A stretch of 58,477 nt of DNA from Lentisphaerae bacterium GWF2_44_16 (GTDB taxonomy: Bacteria; Verrucomicrobiota; Lentisphaeria; Victivallales; GWF2-45-14), in assembly GCA_001803225.1 (NCBI GenBank), contig MHBF01000204.1:1-58477 (forward strand). The letters run 5' to 3'. The notes under the pieces were generated by a model. The model saw nothing but the letters and a program-made list of their open reading frames with translations, did no database searches and was not told where the DNA came from. Each line of letters starts with the position of its first letter. The stretch's first letter is position 1. Position numbers and translations under genes: made by a program. This document shows positions 1 through 8,525 of this stretch, piece after piece.

Positions 1-1180
1 CATCTTCCATTTTGTATTCGCCCGTATAGCTCGCAAGAATTTTCCGGTCCAGTTCTATAGCCTTGTGAAATACCGGAAGCACCGTCTTGCCTTCGAAAAG
101 TATTTCCGCAAGATTTCCCATTATCATGGAAACTGACGCGTCTTCGAAATTGGAGAGTACCGTAATACACACGTCCCTGTCTATAAAACGGGCAATGAAA
201 GAATTACCACCGCAAATGCCCCCCTCATACATGTAAACTCTGCCATATTTTGACTGTTTGTAAACCCAGCCGTAACAGAAAAACGCATCAGGCCCCGGCC
301 CCGCTATGCCGCTTGTAAAAATTTCCTCCATTGATTTTTTTCCGGCCAGTTTTTCCGTATATAAAATTCTGTCCCACAAATAAAGATCGCCAACCGTAGA
401 ATACATATCGCCCGAACCGAAAGGCACTGTCATATCTATGAAAAGGGCCTTTTCCACTTTATTGAAATAATTAAGCCGGTAAGGATACGCCAAATTCTCT
501 ATTATACTGTAATTGTCTTCCACCCCGGTATTGTTCATTCCTGCGGGAGCGAGTATATGTTTCCTTAAGTATTCAGGATATTTTTCTCCTGAAACTTTTT
601 CAAGGATATAGGCAAGTATTATGTAGTTTGAATTGGCATAGAGATAACGTGTGCCCGGCTCGAAAAGAAGTCCAACATCCTTTATGATGGCAATGTTTTC
701 TTCGGGACTGAGAAATTTTCTGCCGATAGTCATATCAAAATCAGGAAAATTACAGAAATCAGGAAGTCCGGAATTCATGCGGAGCAGATCTTTTATAGTC
801 ATTTTGTCGCCGTACTTCATCTGCGGAACATACTTGCTCACCTTGTCATCCACGCTAAGCTTGCCCTGTTCCTGCAACTGCACAATACCCATAGCGGTAA
901 AAGCCTTGGTCATTGAGGCAATTCTGAATTTGCATTCCGTATTATTAGGAACACCGAACTGCCAGTCAGCTTTGCCATAGGCTTTCTTCAAGACCAATTC
1001 GCCCTTACGCGCTACAAGAACGGCCCCTGAAAATCTGACATTATCAGCCCATACTTTCATATATTCATCCATTTTTTCCCCGGCTTCTCCATTGACAATA
1101 ACTTCATCCGAAGCACCAAGAAGAAAAAAGAACTGGAAGAAAAAAACAGCAAACAACATGACGGCAAACTTGATTTTCAT
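1..1180 (-). CDS. Serine beta-lactamase-like hydrolase (class C / penicillin-binding fold), 3' end cut by window edge
   Basis: Reading the minus strand from an ATG at 1180 gives an open frame of about 393 codons that runs off the left edge. It begins with a hydrophobic signal peptide (about residues 4-22). The active-site tetrad S89-M-T-K92 (SxxK) and the second motif Y181-A-N183 (YxN) are both visible, as in the beta-lactamase / D-aminopeptidase / esterase superfamily (PF00144). The product is therefore probably an exported serine hydrolase acting on peptidoglycan peptides, esters or beta-lactams; the substrate cannot be told. AAAGGA sits 8 nt before the start. The gene lies just past the terminator of the sulfatase operon, so it may be transcribed separately. 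The C-terminus is outside the window. Confidence 0.9.
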   Translation of the reverse strand, partial: MKIKFAVMLFAVFFFQFFFLLGASDEVIVNGEAGEKMDEYMKVWADNVRFSGAVLVARKGELVLKKAYGKADWQFGVPNNTECKFRIASMTKAFTAMGIVQLQEQGKLSVDDKVSKYVPQMKYGDKMTIKDLLRMNSGLPDFCNFPDFDMTIGRKFLSPEENIAIIKDVGLLFEPGTRYLYANSNYIILAYILEKVSGEKYPEYLRKHILAPAGMNNTGVEDNYSIIENLAYPYRLNYFNKVEKALFIDMTVPFGSGDMYSTVGDLYLWDRILYTEKLAGKKSMEEIFTSGIAGPGPDAFFCYGWVYKQSKYGRVYMYEGGICGGNSFIARFIDRDVCITVLSNFEDASVSMIMGNLAEILFEGKTVLPVFHKAIELDRKILASYTGEYKMED

Positions 1181-1201
1181 GGGAAATCCTTTCTGAAATA
1201 A

Positions 1202-1241
1202 AAAAGTCCGGAAGCTAATAATACCCTGCTCCCGGACTTTT
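1202..1241 (-). terminator. Rho-independent terminator of the sulfatase-pseudopilin operon
   Basis: Perfect 10-bp inverted repeat AAAAGTCCGG (1202-1211) and CCGGACTTTT (1232-1241) with a 20-nt loop. On the minus strand it follows the stop codon at 1267 by 25 nt and ends in a T tract. The start of the downstream hydrolase is only about 20 nt further on. Confidence 0.75.
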
Positions 1242-1266
1242 ACAAACAATCAGGCTCAATCGTGCA

Positions 1267-4200
1267 TTACGGCACAGTTGTCACCCATACGTCAGGTTCC
1301 TGTAACATTGATTTTCTGTACAGATAAACTATACGATTCCCTTTCGGTGAAAAGGCAGGCTCGGAACCCTGTATGAATTTGGATTTTTTCCCTGAAGCAA
1401 CGTCATATGTCATAAGATTGCTTTTGATGTTGTAAACGATTTTCGAACCATCAGGCGAAAGCGTCCATGAATTAGCGTCATTTATGATTTTCACCTTCCT
1501 GGACACCAAATCATAAACGGCAAGCTGATTGTTCGATACATGCGCGAAAAGACCATCTGAATTAAGGGTCATAAAAATCTTTTTGCCATCGGGGGAAGCA
1601 AGAGGACTTTCAATAGAGGGGGCAACGGAATAGCCCATAGCGTTATGGTTGAGGACGCATTCATTTTTAGAGCCGTCAGCTGACGCCTCCCAAAGGTCTC
1701 CATCCTTCGAATAATATATTGATCTTCCATCAGTACTCCACGAAAGTTTTTCCATAGAGCCTTCGGCCTGCTGTTTGCTAAGGTTTAAAATCTTTCCGGT
1801 GGCAGTATCACAGACCATAAGGTCTTTTCCTGATAGATATGCCAGGAGTTTTCCATCAGGCGAAAACACCGGGTTCTGTCCTCTTCCAACAACAAAAACA
1901 TTATCATCCTTCAGTGAAATCACGGAAACCTTATTATCTTTCGCAGTATAAGCTATCTTATCGGACTGCGGCGACCAGCTGTAATATGAGTTTTTAGCGG
2001 TGACGGAGGGCAATATTTTTTCTGTTTTGTTATTCAAATTGATGAGGACTATTTTTTCACCGCCCTTGCGTTTGGAAATATACGAGACAGTATTTCCATC
2101 AGGCGACCATACGGGATTCGAGTCTATGAAATCATCATCCGTAAGGCGCAATGCACCCGATGAATTTGTTGTGAACGCTTCTGATTTTCCTGAAACGATT
2201 TGCTTTTCGGCGTACTTCTTTTCCGCTACGGGAACAGAGTCTCTGCCCTCACACGCATCCTTCAGCACGGCTATCGCGTCGGCAATTTTTCTCCTGTAAA
2301 TATTATATTCATCTTCCTTCCATTTGAAAACCTGTTCCTTGTTTACATCAAACTGATTTGTTTTCATATCAGTCGCTTTCAGCCGCTGATAGTAATAAAG
2401 GTAATCCGGCATTATCCTTTCCTTCAAATCATCGATAATAGCCTGTCCGTAAGCGGAGGCTTTCCTGGAGAAAGGCGTTTTAAGGGCATTTGCTTTTTCA
2501 ATCCATTTTTCAAGAGTGGCGAGATAAAAGAAATCCAGCCTGCCTTGAGTGGCCTCCTCCATTCCGAGAGTAGATATCGGGCCATTCGGGCCGATGAAAG
2601 GCGGAGCATCGTTCCAACAGTCGAAAGAGGAACCATCAAGAGGATTGAAAGGGGCCCGCGCGGTATAGTTGTACCACTCCTTGATAGCGCCCCTGTTTCC
2701 AAGCCGCCAGTCCACGAGTCCGCAACGAAAGCGCTGTCTGCCCCATCCGTAAAACCAAAGTTTTTTCTTTGCCTTGTGTATTTTTTCGACGACGCTTTCA
2801 GTCATGCTTACGGCATTAGGTCCGACAATATCGGCTTCTGTCGTCACCATCACATCCGCTTCCTGAATCATGTTAGGCAAAGTTATAAGCACTGCCTCCG
2901 GGACTTCTTTCTTTATCTGCGCTATCATTTCTTTTCCCAGAAGATATCCGGGCATCCCCGTGTGAATTTCAGCAAAAGTATAAAACGCTATATCAGGCCA
3001 GCCTTTTTCCTTTTTCCGGGCAAGCACTTCCTTGATTTTCTTTATGAAAGGCGAAAGATCTTTATCTTTGCTTTTTCCTTTGCAATAATTCTCCAGCAGA
3101 CCAAGCATCTTATAATCTCCGAAAACACCATATCCCCTGAAACTGTATTTTTTGTATAACGCCATGAATTTATCAAGGTCTTCATCCGAGGCATTATAAT
3201 CAAAAAGTATTGTCGGCGCAATCAGCTGCTGTTTCATGAAAGCCAAATCTTTCTCTATCCTCTGCCAGCGCTCCTCATTATTGAAAAGCAGTTCACCATA
3301 AATTTTATATGTATTATCCGCATAATAAAGCCATACTCTCTCGTCATCATCGGCATAGGTTTCAAGCTTGAACGGATATATTTTGACTTCGAGATTAAGC
3401 GCCATCGGCTTCCCTGCTTCAGGAGAAATTGTTATTGTTCCTTTGTATGTACCGGGCGCGGCATTCTCCGGGGCTGTCACTGAAAGTATATACTGCCTGT
3501 TCATGCCGTTCATATAATCAAGTGGTTTATAGTCCATCATGAGCAGGGGCACTCCTCTGTATTCGGGTGTACGGCGCATGTAATCAAGCGGCTGAAGCAT
3601 GTAACGAATCCATTGAAGTTTCACGGCATCTTTCTTCAATGTGTTTCCATTGGCATCCTTTAATTCTCCCGCTTCGACCCTGACATTCTTCATGTCTTTC
3701 AAAGGATGAATGGCAAAAGAAAGTATTTCTCTCTGTCCCTGTGCCATAAACATGTTCAGATTTTTACTGATTTCGCTTTTTAACGGAACAGACCCCGGCA
3801 GTATCGGCTTCATAAAATCACGCACAAACGGGACATATCCGGAAGTCTTGAATTCATCAGCTATTTCAGGCATCAGTTTTTTATCTTTGAAAACGCTTAG
3901 TTTTGTCTGTTTGATAAACTGCCTGCGTCTTTCAGTTTCTATTTTAGCTATCTCCTTTTCACCATCCTCAAATTTTGCCAGAGAACAGATGATTATAGCG
4001 TTGATCGGAAGGACCGCATTGCTTTTGGCCCCGTCGTTTTTCTCCGAGAGCGGCATAAAAAACTGAATATCAAGATGTCCGTTTTCAGCCTTTCCGGTCA
4101 AGCTGTAAAGAAACGCACTCTGCTTCTTTACATATTTTTCCCATATCGTCTCCACTGTCCATTTTGGGGTGTATTCATAAGAATCGTCAAACTCTTCAAA

Positions 4201-4704
4201 AAAACGTTTTCTGAAAGTTTTCAGAGTGTCAGTGTTCTTAATCTTTTCTTTAGCTCCGGCACTTATCACAAAAGGAATTATGTCGTAAAATCTGTTGAAA
4301 CAGAACATTCCCGAATAAACCCAGATTTTATATTCCCCGTCCGGCAAATCAGTTCTGAACGTCAGAGGGTCTTTTCCGCCGCGCCAGAAAACGCAATATC
4401 CGGCAACGCTGTCCGGGACAGGAGGACTGTTCGGCTTATAAAGCCTGGCGACAAGACTCTCGCCAACTTCCCCGCGCGTACCTTTATGAAGCCAGCCATA
4501 ACCTGTTTTATCATTGTATAATGTATTCTGAGTTATATGTATAGCATCCTGAAAAAAAGGTGCTTTCTCATGGGCCATCTGAAAAAAATATACTTTATCC
4601 TTATCCTCTCTTTTCAGAGCATCCTCTGCTAGACTTTCAGGAACAGAGAGCAGCAAAACTAAGGAAGTCAAAACAGCGGAATGGGGAAATTTTATAAATT
4701 TCAT
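1267..4704 (-). CDS. Secreted DUF4091/GH123-like protein with C-terminal TolB-type beta-propeller
   Basis: 1145 aa with an N-terminal signal peptide ending near residue 26 (SLA/ED). The middle (about 430-780) resembles the DUF4091/GH123-like catalytic region: a strand-helix barrel with a motif ending in TFAEIH at 576-581 and a conserved tryptophan/tyrosine-rich stretch (GWGRQRF, WYNYTARAPFN). The C-terminal part (about 880-1145) has repeated WSPDG / FSPDG / ASPDG / LSPDG blades, typical of PD40/TolB WD40-like propellers. It presumably acts outside the cytoplasm on a glycan, with the propeller for binding. The position normally holding an Asp-Glu catalytic pair reads Ala578-Glu579, so activity is uncertain. 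GAAAGGG lies 8 nt before the ATG. It is the third gene of an operon with a pseudopilin (32-nt gap) and a sulfatase. Confidence 0.8.
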   Translation of the reverse strand: MKFIKFPHSAVLTSLVLLLSVPESLAEDALKREDKDKVYFFQMAHEKAPFFQDAIHITQNTLYNDKTGYGWLHKGTRGEVGESLVARLYKPNSPPVPDSVAGYCVFWRGGKDPLTFRTDLPDGEYKIWVYSGMFCFNRFYDIIPFVISAGAKEKIKNTDTLKTFRKRFFEEFDDSYEYTPKWTVETIWEKYVKKQSAFLYSLTGKAENGHLDIQFFMPLSEKNDGAKSNAVLPINAIIICSLAKFEDGEKEIAKIETERRRQFIKQTKLSVFKDKKLMPEIADEFKTSGYVPFVRDFMKPILPGSVPLKSEISKNLNMFMAQGQREILSFAIHPLKDMKNVRVEAGELKDANGNTLKKDAVKLQWIRYMLQPLDYMRRTPEYRGVPLLMMDYKPLDYMNGMNRQYILSVTAPENAAPGTYKGTITISPEAGKPMALNLEVKIYPFKLETYADDDERVWLYYADNTYKIYGELLFNNEERWQRIEKDLAFMKQQLIAPTILFDYNASDEDLDKFMALYKKYSFRGYGVFGDYKMLGLLENYCKGKSKDKDLSPFIKKIKEVLARKKEKGWPDIAFYTFAEIHTGMPGYLLGKEMIAQIKKEVPEAVLITLPNMIQEADVMVTTEADIVGPNAVSMTESVVEKIHKAKKKLWFYGWGRQRFRCGLVDWRLGNRGAIKEWYNYTARAPFNPLDGSSFDCWNDAPPFIGPNGPISTLGMEEATQGRLDFFYLATLEKWIEKANALKTPFSRKASAYGQAIIDDLKERIMPDYLYYYQRLKATDMKTNQFDVNKEQVFKWKEDEYNIYRRKIADAIAVLKDACEGRDSVPVAEKKYAEKQIVSGKSEAFTTNSSGALRLTDDDFIDSNPVWSPDGNTVSYISKRKGGEKIVLINLNNKTEKILPSVTAKNSYYSWSPQSDKIAYTAKDNKVSVISLKDDNVFVVGRGQNPVFSPDGKLLAYLSGKDLMVCDTATGKILNLSKQQAEGSMEKLSWSTDGRSIYYSKDGDLWEASADGSKNECVLNHNAMGYSVAPSIESPLASPDGKKIFMTLNSDGLFAHVSNNQLAVYDLVSRKVKIINDANSWTLSPDGSKIVYNIKSNLMTYDVASGKKSKFIQGSEPAFSPKGNRIVYLYRKSMLQEPDVWVTTVP

Positions 4705-4736
4705 TACAGAACCCTTTCATTATTTAATTGCGATTT

Positions 4737-5399
4737 TCATTGACCTGAGTAAAAAACATCTGTATATAAAGTAGGTACATTTGTTCTCTTCAGAGCCGCC
4801 GCATGGCTGTCAAAAAAAAGAACATTTATCGTAGCGCTGTGCGGAAAAGCAATTGTATCATTCTGTATATGAAGAGCGCCTGAATTGCTGTCAGCAAGCA
4901 TCGCGCATTGAGAATAACTTGTAATTAACGCCAAAGGGATAGGTTTGAAATAATCGCCACTGTGATTGGCATATCGCGTATTTAGAGAATATGTCCCATA
5001 TCTTTTAGAAAAATAAATCGCATTTTCCATAGTAGATCCCGCATCAACATAATATTGCAGGACATACTTATTTTCCGAACATTGGCAAATCGCGGCAGTC
5101 TGTTTGGCTGTTCCGGTCGTGGGGCCCGCACTCTTTATATAGCCGAAAGTCATCAATTCCCGCGTATAATCAAAAATCGGAACTCCACCGCTCACCAGCT
5201 TCAGAGGCGGCATATACGATGGGAAATCTATCGAATACTCATTCAAAGCCGCGCCTAACTGTTTCTGATTGTTTGTGCACCTTATCCTTTTTGCCGTATC
5301 CTTAGCTTTGTTCAGGGAAGGCAGAAGCAACGCTGCCAGAATAGCGATAATCGCCACGACAACGAGGAGCTCGATCAAAGTAAAAAATATTTTTCTCAT
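4737..5399 (-). CDS. Orphan pseudopilin (type II secretion G / type IV pilin-like, H-X9-DG family)
   Basis: 220 aa. The N-terminus [12 protein letters not shown] followed by a long alanine/isoleucine-rich helix ending in [10 protein letters not shown] is the prepilin-type methylation/cleavage segment. The C-terminus keeps a degenerate H-X9-D signature ([12 protein letters not shown], with Ser replacing Gly) found in Lentisphaerota/Planctomycetota pseudopilins. The residue before the Phe cleavage point is Phe, not the usual Gly. The start at 5399 is chosen over an upstream ATG at 5459 because GGGAG lies 8 nt before it and the type III signal must be near the N-terminus. It lies between a sulfatase and a secreted DUF4091-like protein in one operon. 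Its role is unknown; it may assemble at the surface or periplasm to help handle the polysaccharide substrate (inference). Confidence 0.85.
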   Translation of the reverse strand: MRKIFFTLIELLVVVAIIAILAALLLPSLNKAKDTAKRIRCTNNQKQLGAALNEYSIDFPSYMPPLKLVSGGVPIFDYTRELMTFGYIKSAGPTTGTAKQTAAICQCSENKYVLQYYVDAGSTMENAIYFSKRYGTYSLNTRYANHSGDYFKPIPLALITSYSQCAMLADSNSGALHIQNDTIAFPHSATINVLFFDSHAAALKRTNVPTLYTDVFYSGQ

Positions 5400-5462
5400 C
5401 AGCACATCTCCCATCCAAGTTATATATACCATTACAATCCATACTGACATTTTCAGCAAAAT

Positions 5463-6833
5463 CTATTTCGAAACGGATAATTTTGAAACCATATTGTGGT
5501 AATATATGTGTTTCAGGTTATTATCTGTCATTTCATTTATTTTTTCAGGGTACCAGTCTTCCGAAGCTTCTTTTATCATATCAGTCAGGATACTTGAGTA
5601 TTTCTTATCTTTCGCCAGATTGTGCTGCTCCGACGGGTCTGTTGAAAGGTCAAAAAGGACAGGATCTGATTTATAATACATGAGCAGTTTTAAGTTATCC
5701 CTTTTCAACATCCTCCCCGGTTGACCTCTGGTGATACCAATAGTTTCGGCAATTACCCTGTTATTCCATCCCTCTGTTTTCCCCTCAAGAAGCGGAAGAA
5801 TACTTGAACCATCCAATTCGATGTCTTCCTTTACTCCGGCAAGCTCCATGAAGCTTGGGAAAAAGTCCAGCAGGGAAACATTGCGGTCTATCCTTTTTCC
5901 GCATCCGAATTTTTCAGGGCAGGATACAACAAGCGGTATCCTGACAGAGTCTTCATAAAATGTCATTTTATGCCACAGTCCATGCAGTCCAAGCATTTCA
6001 CCGTGGTCTGACGTATATATTATTATGGTATTATCAAGGAGATTATTTTCCCTGATGCTGGAATAGAGCTCACCAACAAGTTCATCTATATGGCTTACCA
6101 TCGCATAATATGCCCTTATGGCGGTAATTAATTTTTCCTTCTCGATTTTTCTGTCCAGCTTCAGGGCTTTCAGAAACGGTATATAAAGAGGATCGCAGGA
6201 TAGCTCATCTATCTCCACCGGCATATCCTTATATTTTTCAAAATATTTTTCAAGCGCCACGAATGGAGCGTGTGGTTGATAGTATCCGACAAAAAGGGCA
6301 AAAGGCTTATCCTTTCCCGCTGTTTTCAAATATTCTTTCGCATGCGCATTGACATCAATGTCATGACGGGCGTGATATGAGGCATCGTCAGGGCCGATAT
6401 GAGTATCTATGGCTTGAGGGGCTTTCTCGCCAAGCATTGTTTTTCCATTTTTAACCCACGGAATAGCCTCACTTTTATCTCCGCACAACCTTGCCCCGAA
6501 CCCCGCCAGCCTGTCTCCCCACAAAAGATGGTTTCTTCCCGAAATCACAGTATCATATCCCACAGTACGTAAAAGCAACGGCCAAGTCGCCAGGTGCGGA
6601 AGCAAAGGGTCGGCATTGTTAAAAACATTTATCTTGTGACTGTGCAATCCCGTGAGCATGGACATCCGGGATGGAACACAGACGGGACTGTTGCAATAAG
6701 CGTTATCAAAAATAATTCCCTTTTCCGCTAAAAAATCAATATTGGGAGTACTGACGTTTTTATTTCCATAACAGCCCAACACATTTGGTGTGTGCTGGTC
6801 GCTCATTATGACTACTATATTAGGTTTGCTCAT
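5463..6833 (-). CDS. Sulfatase (formylglycine-dependent, type I), cytosolic form
   Basis: 456 aa, the usual length for an arylsulfatase-family enzyme. The N-terminal metal site is visible (SDQH at 11-14, with D12), followed by the activation motif C52-V-P-S-R56, in which Cys52 is converted to formylglycine. The second metal site is seen in YTSDHGEMLG, and the family signature GLWHKMTFYE-S-R-PL follows. No signal peptide is evident, so it would act in the cytoplasm on an imported sulfated sugar or ester, unless exported by another route. No maturase (anSME or FGE) is encoded in the window. It is the first gene downstream of a near-consensus promoter (6900-6928). Downstream are a pseudopilin and a secreted DUF4091-like protein, which suggests degradation of a sulfated polysaccharide. 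Confidence 0.93.
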   Translation of the reverse strand: MSKPNIVVIMSDQHTPNVLGCYGNKNVSTPNIDFLAEKGIIFDNAYCNSPVCVPSRMSMLTGLHSHKINVFNNADPLLPHLATWPLLLRTVGYDTVISGRNHLLWGDRLAGFGARLCGDKSEAIPWVKNGKTMLGEKAPQAIDTHIGPDDASYHARHDIDVNAHAKEYLKTAGKDKPFALFVGYYQPHAPFVALEKYFEKYKDMPVEIDELSCDPLYIPFLKALKLDRKIEKEKLITAIRAYYAMVSHIDELVGELYSSIRENNLLDNTIIIYTSDHGEMLGLHGLWHKMTFYEDSVRIPLVVSCPEKFGCGKRIDRNVSLLDFFPSFMELAGVKEDIELDGSSILPLLEGKTEGWNNRVIAETIGITRGQPGRMLKRDNLKLLMYYKSDPVLFDLSTDPSEQHNLAKDKKYSSILTDMIKEASEDWYPEKINEMTDNNLKHIYYHNMVSKLSVSK

Positions 6834-7166
6834 ACCTGCTTACAATCCTTTCCACTTCAAAAGCGTCAGTGTATACCTCAGATTGATGGAATATACACCA
6901 TTATAAACCATTTCACCAGAAAAGTCAATATTAAAATTGACAAGATTCTCCAATTTATTCAGGATACCGCCGTCATTATAATTCATTTTTCAGGAAAAAA
7001 TACAAACCCACCTCGTTTTATATTGTAAAATAAGATTTATATAATAAAATTATACTCTTAAACATCATAGGAGTCAAGAGAATAGAGAGCTTTTTTTAGG
7101 AGAAATTCTTTGAATAGGGCTTATTAATAATGTAATTTAAAGGAGAAGAACGGCAGGGAACACAAG
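6834..7166. other. Intergenic region between divergent sulfatase and trpB transcripts
   Basis: About 330 AT-rich bases with no supportable gene. It holds the sulfatase promoter on the minus strand (6900-6928). On the plus strand there is an isolated TATAAT (7040-7045) without a good -35, and AAAGGAG at about 7139-7144 followed by CAGGG (7154-7158), which precede the leader ORF of trpB. Confidence 0.6.
6900..6928 (-). promoter_or_regulatory. Sigma-70-like promoter for the sulfatase operon
   Basis: On the minus strand: -35 TTGACT (6923-6928), 17-nt spacer, -10 TATAAT (6900-6905). Predicted start of transcription is near 6893, about 60 nt before the sulfatase ATG. This is one of the closest matches to consensus in the window. 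Confidence 0.7.
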
Positions 7167-7239
7167 ATGAATAAAAAATCGTACTACGGAAAAGTCGCGC
7201 ACAAGCATGCTCGATGGTGACGCGTGAAGCGCCCCTGCC
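7152..7239 (+). promoter_or_regulatory. Possible trpB translational leader: pairing elements around a small ORF
   Basis: GGCAGGG (7152-7158), which includes the likely ribosome-binding site of the leader ORF, is perfectly complementary to CCCTGCC (7233-7239) downstream of that ORF. The 7-bp pairing would enclose the whole 17-codon ORF. No T-rich terminator follows, so if functional it would act on translation rather than by attenuation. It could be a chance match. Confidence 0.3.
7167..7220 (+). CDS. Putative 17-codon leader peptide upstream of trpB
   Basis: ATG at 7167 opens a frame encoding [17 protein letters not shown] and then TGA. The only tryptophan codon is the last sense codon, right before the stop. 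The ribosome-binding context ACGGCAGGGAA (7150-7160, 6 nt from the ATG to its end) is identical over 11 nt to the one used by the next gene but one (8513-8523, before the heptosyltransferase ATG), which supports translation. The stop overlaps an ATG (ATGGTGA, 7214-7220) that opens in frame with trpB. A Trp-responsive leader is therefore plausible but unproven; a single Trp codon is weak for classical attenuation. Confidence 0.4.
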   Translation: MNKKSYYGKVAHKHARW

Positions 7240-7291
7240 CTCAAATAACGAAACCGTTTACGCTTTTCAAAATAAAAAACATGAAAGATTT

Positions 7292-8500
7292 ATGAAAGAT
7301 ATAATTAAAAATTACAAATACCCTGACAAAGGTGGACATTACGGGATATACGGAGGAAAATTTGTTCCCGAAACACTTATTCCGGTACTGGAAGAACTTG
7401 AAAAAGTTTACCTCAAATGCAAAAAGGACAAGGCGTTCCAAGCTGAGTTTGAAGGGCTCATGCATGATTATGTGGGACGGCCTACGCCGCTTTACTTCGC
7501 GGAACGCCTCACTGAATACATAGGCGGCCCTAAAATATATTTAAAAAGAGAAGATCTCTGTCATACAGGAGCACACAAAATCAATAACGCCCTCGGTCAG
7601 GTACTTCTGGCAAAACGAATGGGCAAAAAGCGCATAATAGCGGAAACAGGCGCCGGACAGCACGGTGTCGCCACTGCCACAGTAGCCGCTCGCTTCGGGC
7701 TTGAATGCGTTGTTTACATGGGTGAAGTCGATATGAAAAGACAGGCGCTCAACGTTTACCGCATGCGCCTGCTGGGAACTGAAGTAAGACCGGTTTACGC
7801 CGGACAGCGTACCCTCAAGGAAGCTGTGAGCGAGGCCATAAGGGATTGGGTCGCAAACAGCCGCGACACGCACTATATACTGGGTTCAGCCCTCGGGCCT
7901 CATCCGTTTCCGATGATTGTAAGGGATTTTCAGAGCTGTATCGGACGTGAAGCAAGAGCTCAGATACTCAAAAAGGAAAAACGCCTTCCAGATATTCTGA
8001 TAGCCTGCGTAGGCGGCGGAAGCAATTCCATAGGGCTTTTCCATCCTTTCCTGAAAGATAAGAAAATAAGGATTGTGGGGGTTGAAGCAGGCGGGAAAGG
8101 CAGCGCGCTGGGAGAACACGCGGCGCGCTTTTCGGGCGGCAGACTGGGTGTTCTGCAAGGCGCCAGGACTTACGTGCTTCAGGACGCGAATGGACAGATA
8201 GCGCTGACCCATTCAATTTCGGCAGGGCTTGACTATGCCGCAGTGGGACCTGAACACGCCCTTATGAAAGAAATAGGACGCATCGAATACACCAGCGTTA
8301 CCGATGATGAGACCCTTGAAGCATTCAAAATAATGAATAAGTATGAAGGCATACTCCCGGCGCTGGAAAGCAGCCATGCCGTCGCCTGGGCACTGAAAAG
8401 TCTCCGCAAGATGGCAAAAAATAAAATCGCCATAATAAATCTCAGCGGACGCGGCGACAAGGACATTGACCAGCTTTCAGAAAAAATAAAGTTCAAATAA
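7292..8500 (+). CDS. trpB: Tryptophan synthase beta subunit
   Basis: 402 aa from the ATG at 7292. It catalyses the PLP-dependent condensation of indole and L-serine to tryptophan in the cytoplasm, normally with TrpA. Visible family marks: [20 protein letters not shown] at the N-terminus, the PLP lysine K96 in [13 protein letters not shown], the phosphate-binding GGGSNSIG, and the C-terminal LSGRGDKD. An in-frame ATG at 7214 would add 26 residues unlike TrpB; I prefer 7292, where the protein starts as other TrpB proteins do, but the ribosome-binding site there is weak (GAAAG). No other trp gene is in the window. A heptosyltransferase gene follows 26 nt downstream, an unusual partner. Confidence 0.95.
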   Translation: MKDIIKNYKYPDKGGHYGIYGGKFVPETLIPVLEELEKVYLKCKKDKAFQAEFEGLMHDYVGRPTPLYFAERLTEYIGGPKIYLKREDLCHTGAHKINNALGQVLLAKRMGKKRIIAETGAGQHGVATATVAARFGLECVVYMGEVDMKRQALNVYRMRLLGTEVRPVYAGQRTLKEAVSEAIRDWVANSRDTHYILGSALGPHPFPMIVRDFQSCIGREARAQILKKEKRLPDILIACVGGGSNSIGLFHPFLKDKKIRIVGVEAGGKGSALGEHAARFSGGRLGVLQGARTYVLQDANGQIALTHSISAGLDYAAVGPEHALMKEIGRIEYTSVTDDETLEAFKIMNKYEGILPALESSHAVAWALKSLRKMAKNKIAIINLSGRGDKDIDQLSEKIKFK

Positions 8501-8525
8501 AAACTCATTGAAACGGCAGGGAAAA

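Noticed and set aside
2200..3159. Long plus-strand open frame of 319 codons
   Set aside because: It lies antisense within the DUF4091-like gene, has no domain or ribosome-binding site, and is low in complexity; a shadow of the coding strand.
7214..7291. Upstream start of trpB giving 26 additional residues
   Set aside because: The extension does not resemble TrpB N-termini; the family-like sequence begins at 7292. Kept only as a possible link to the leader ORF.
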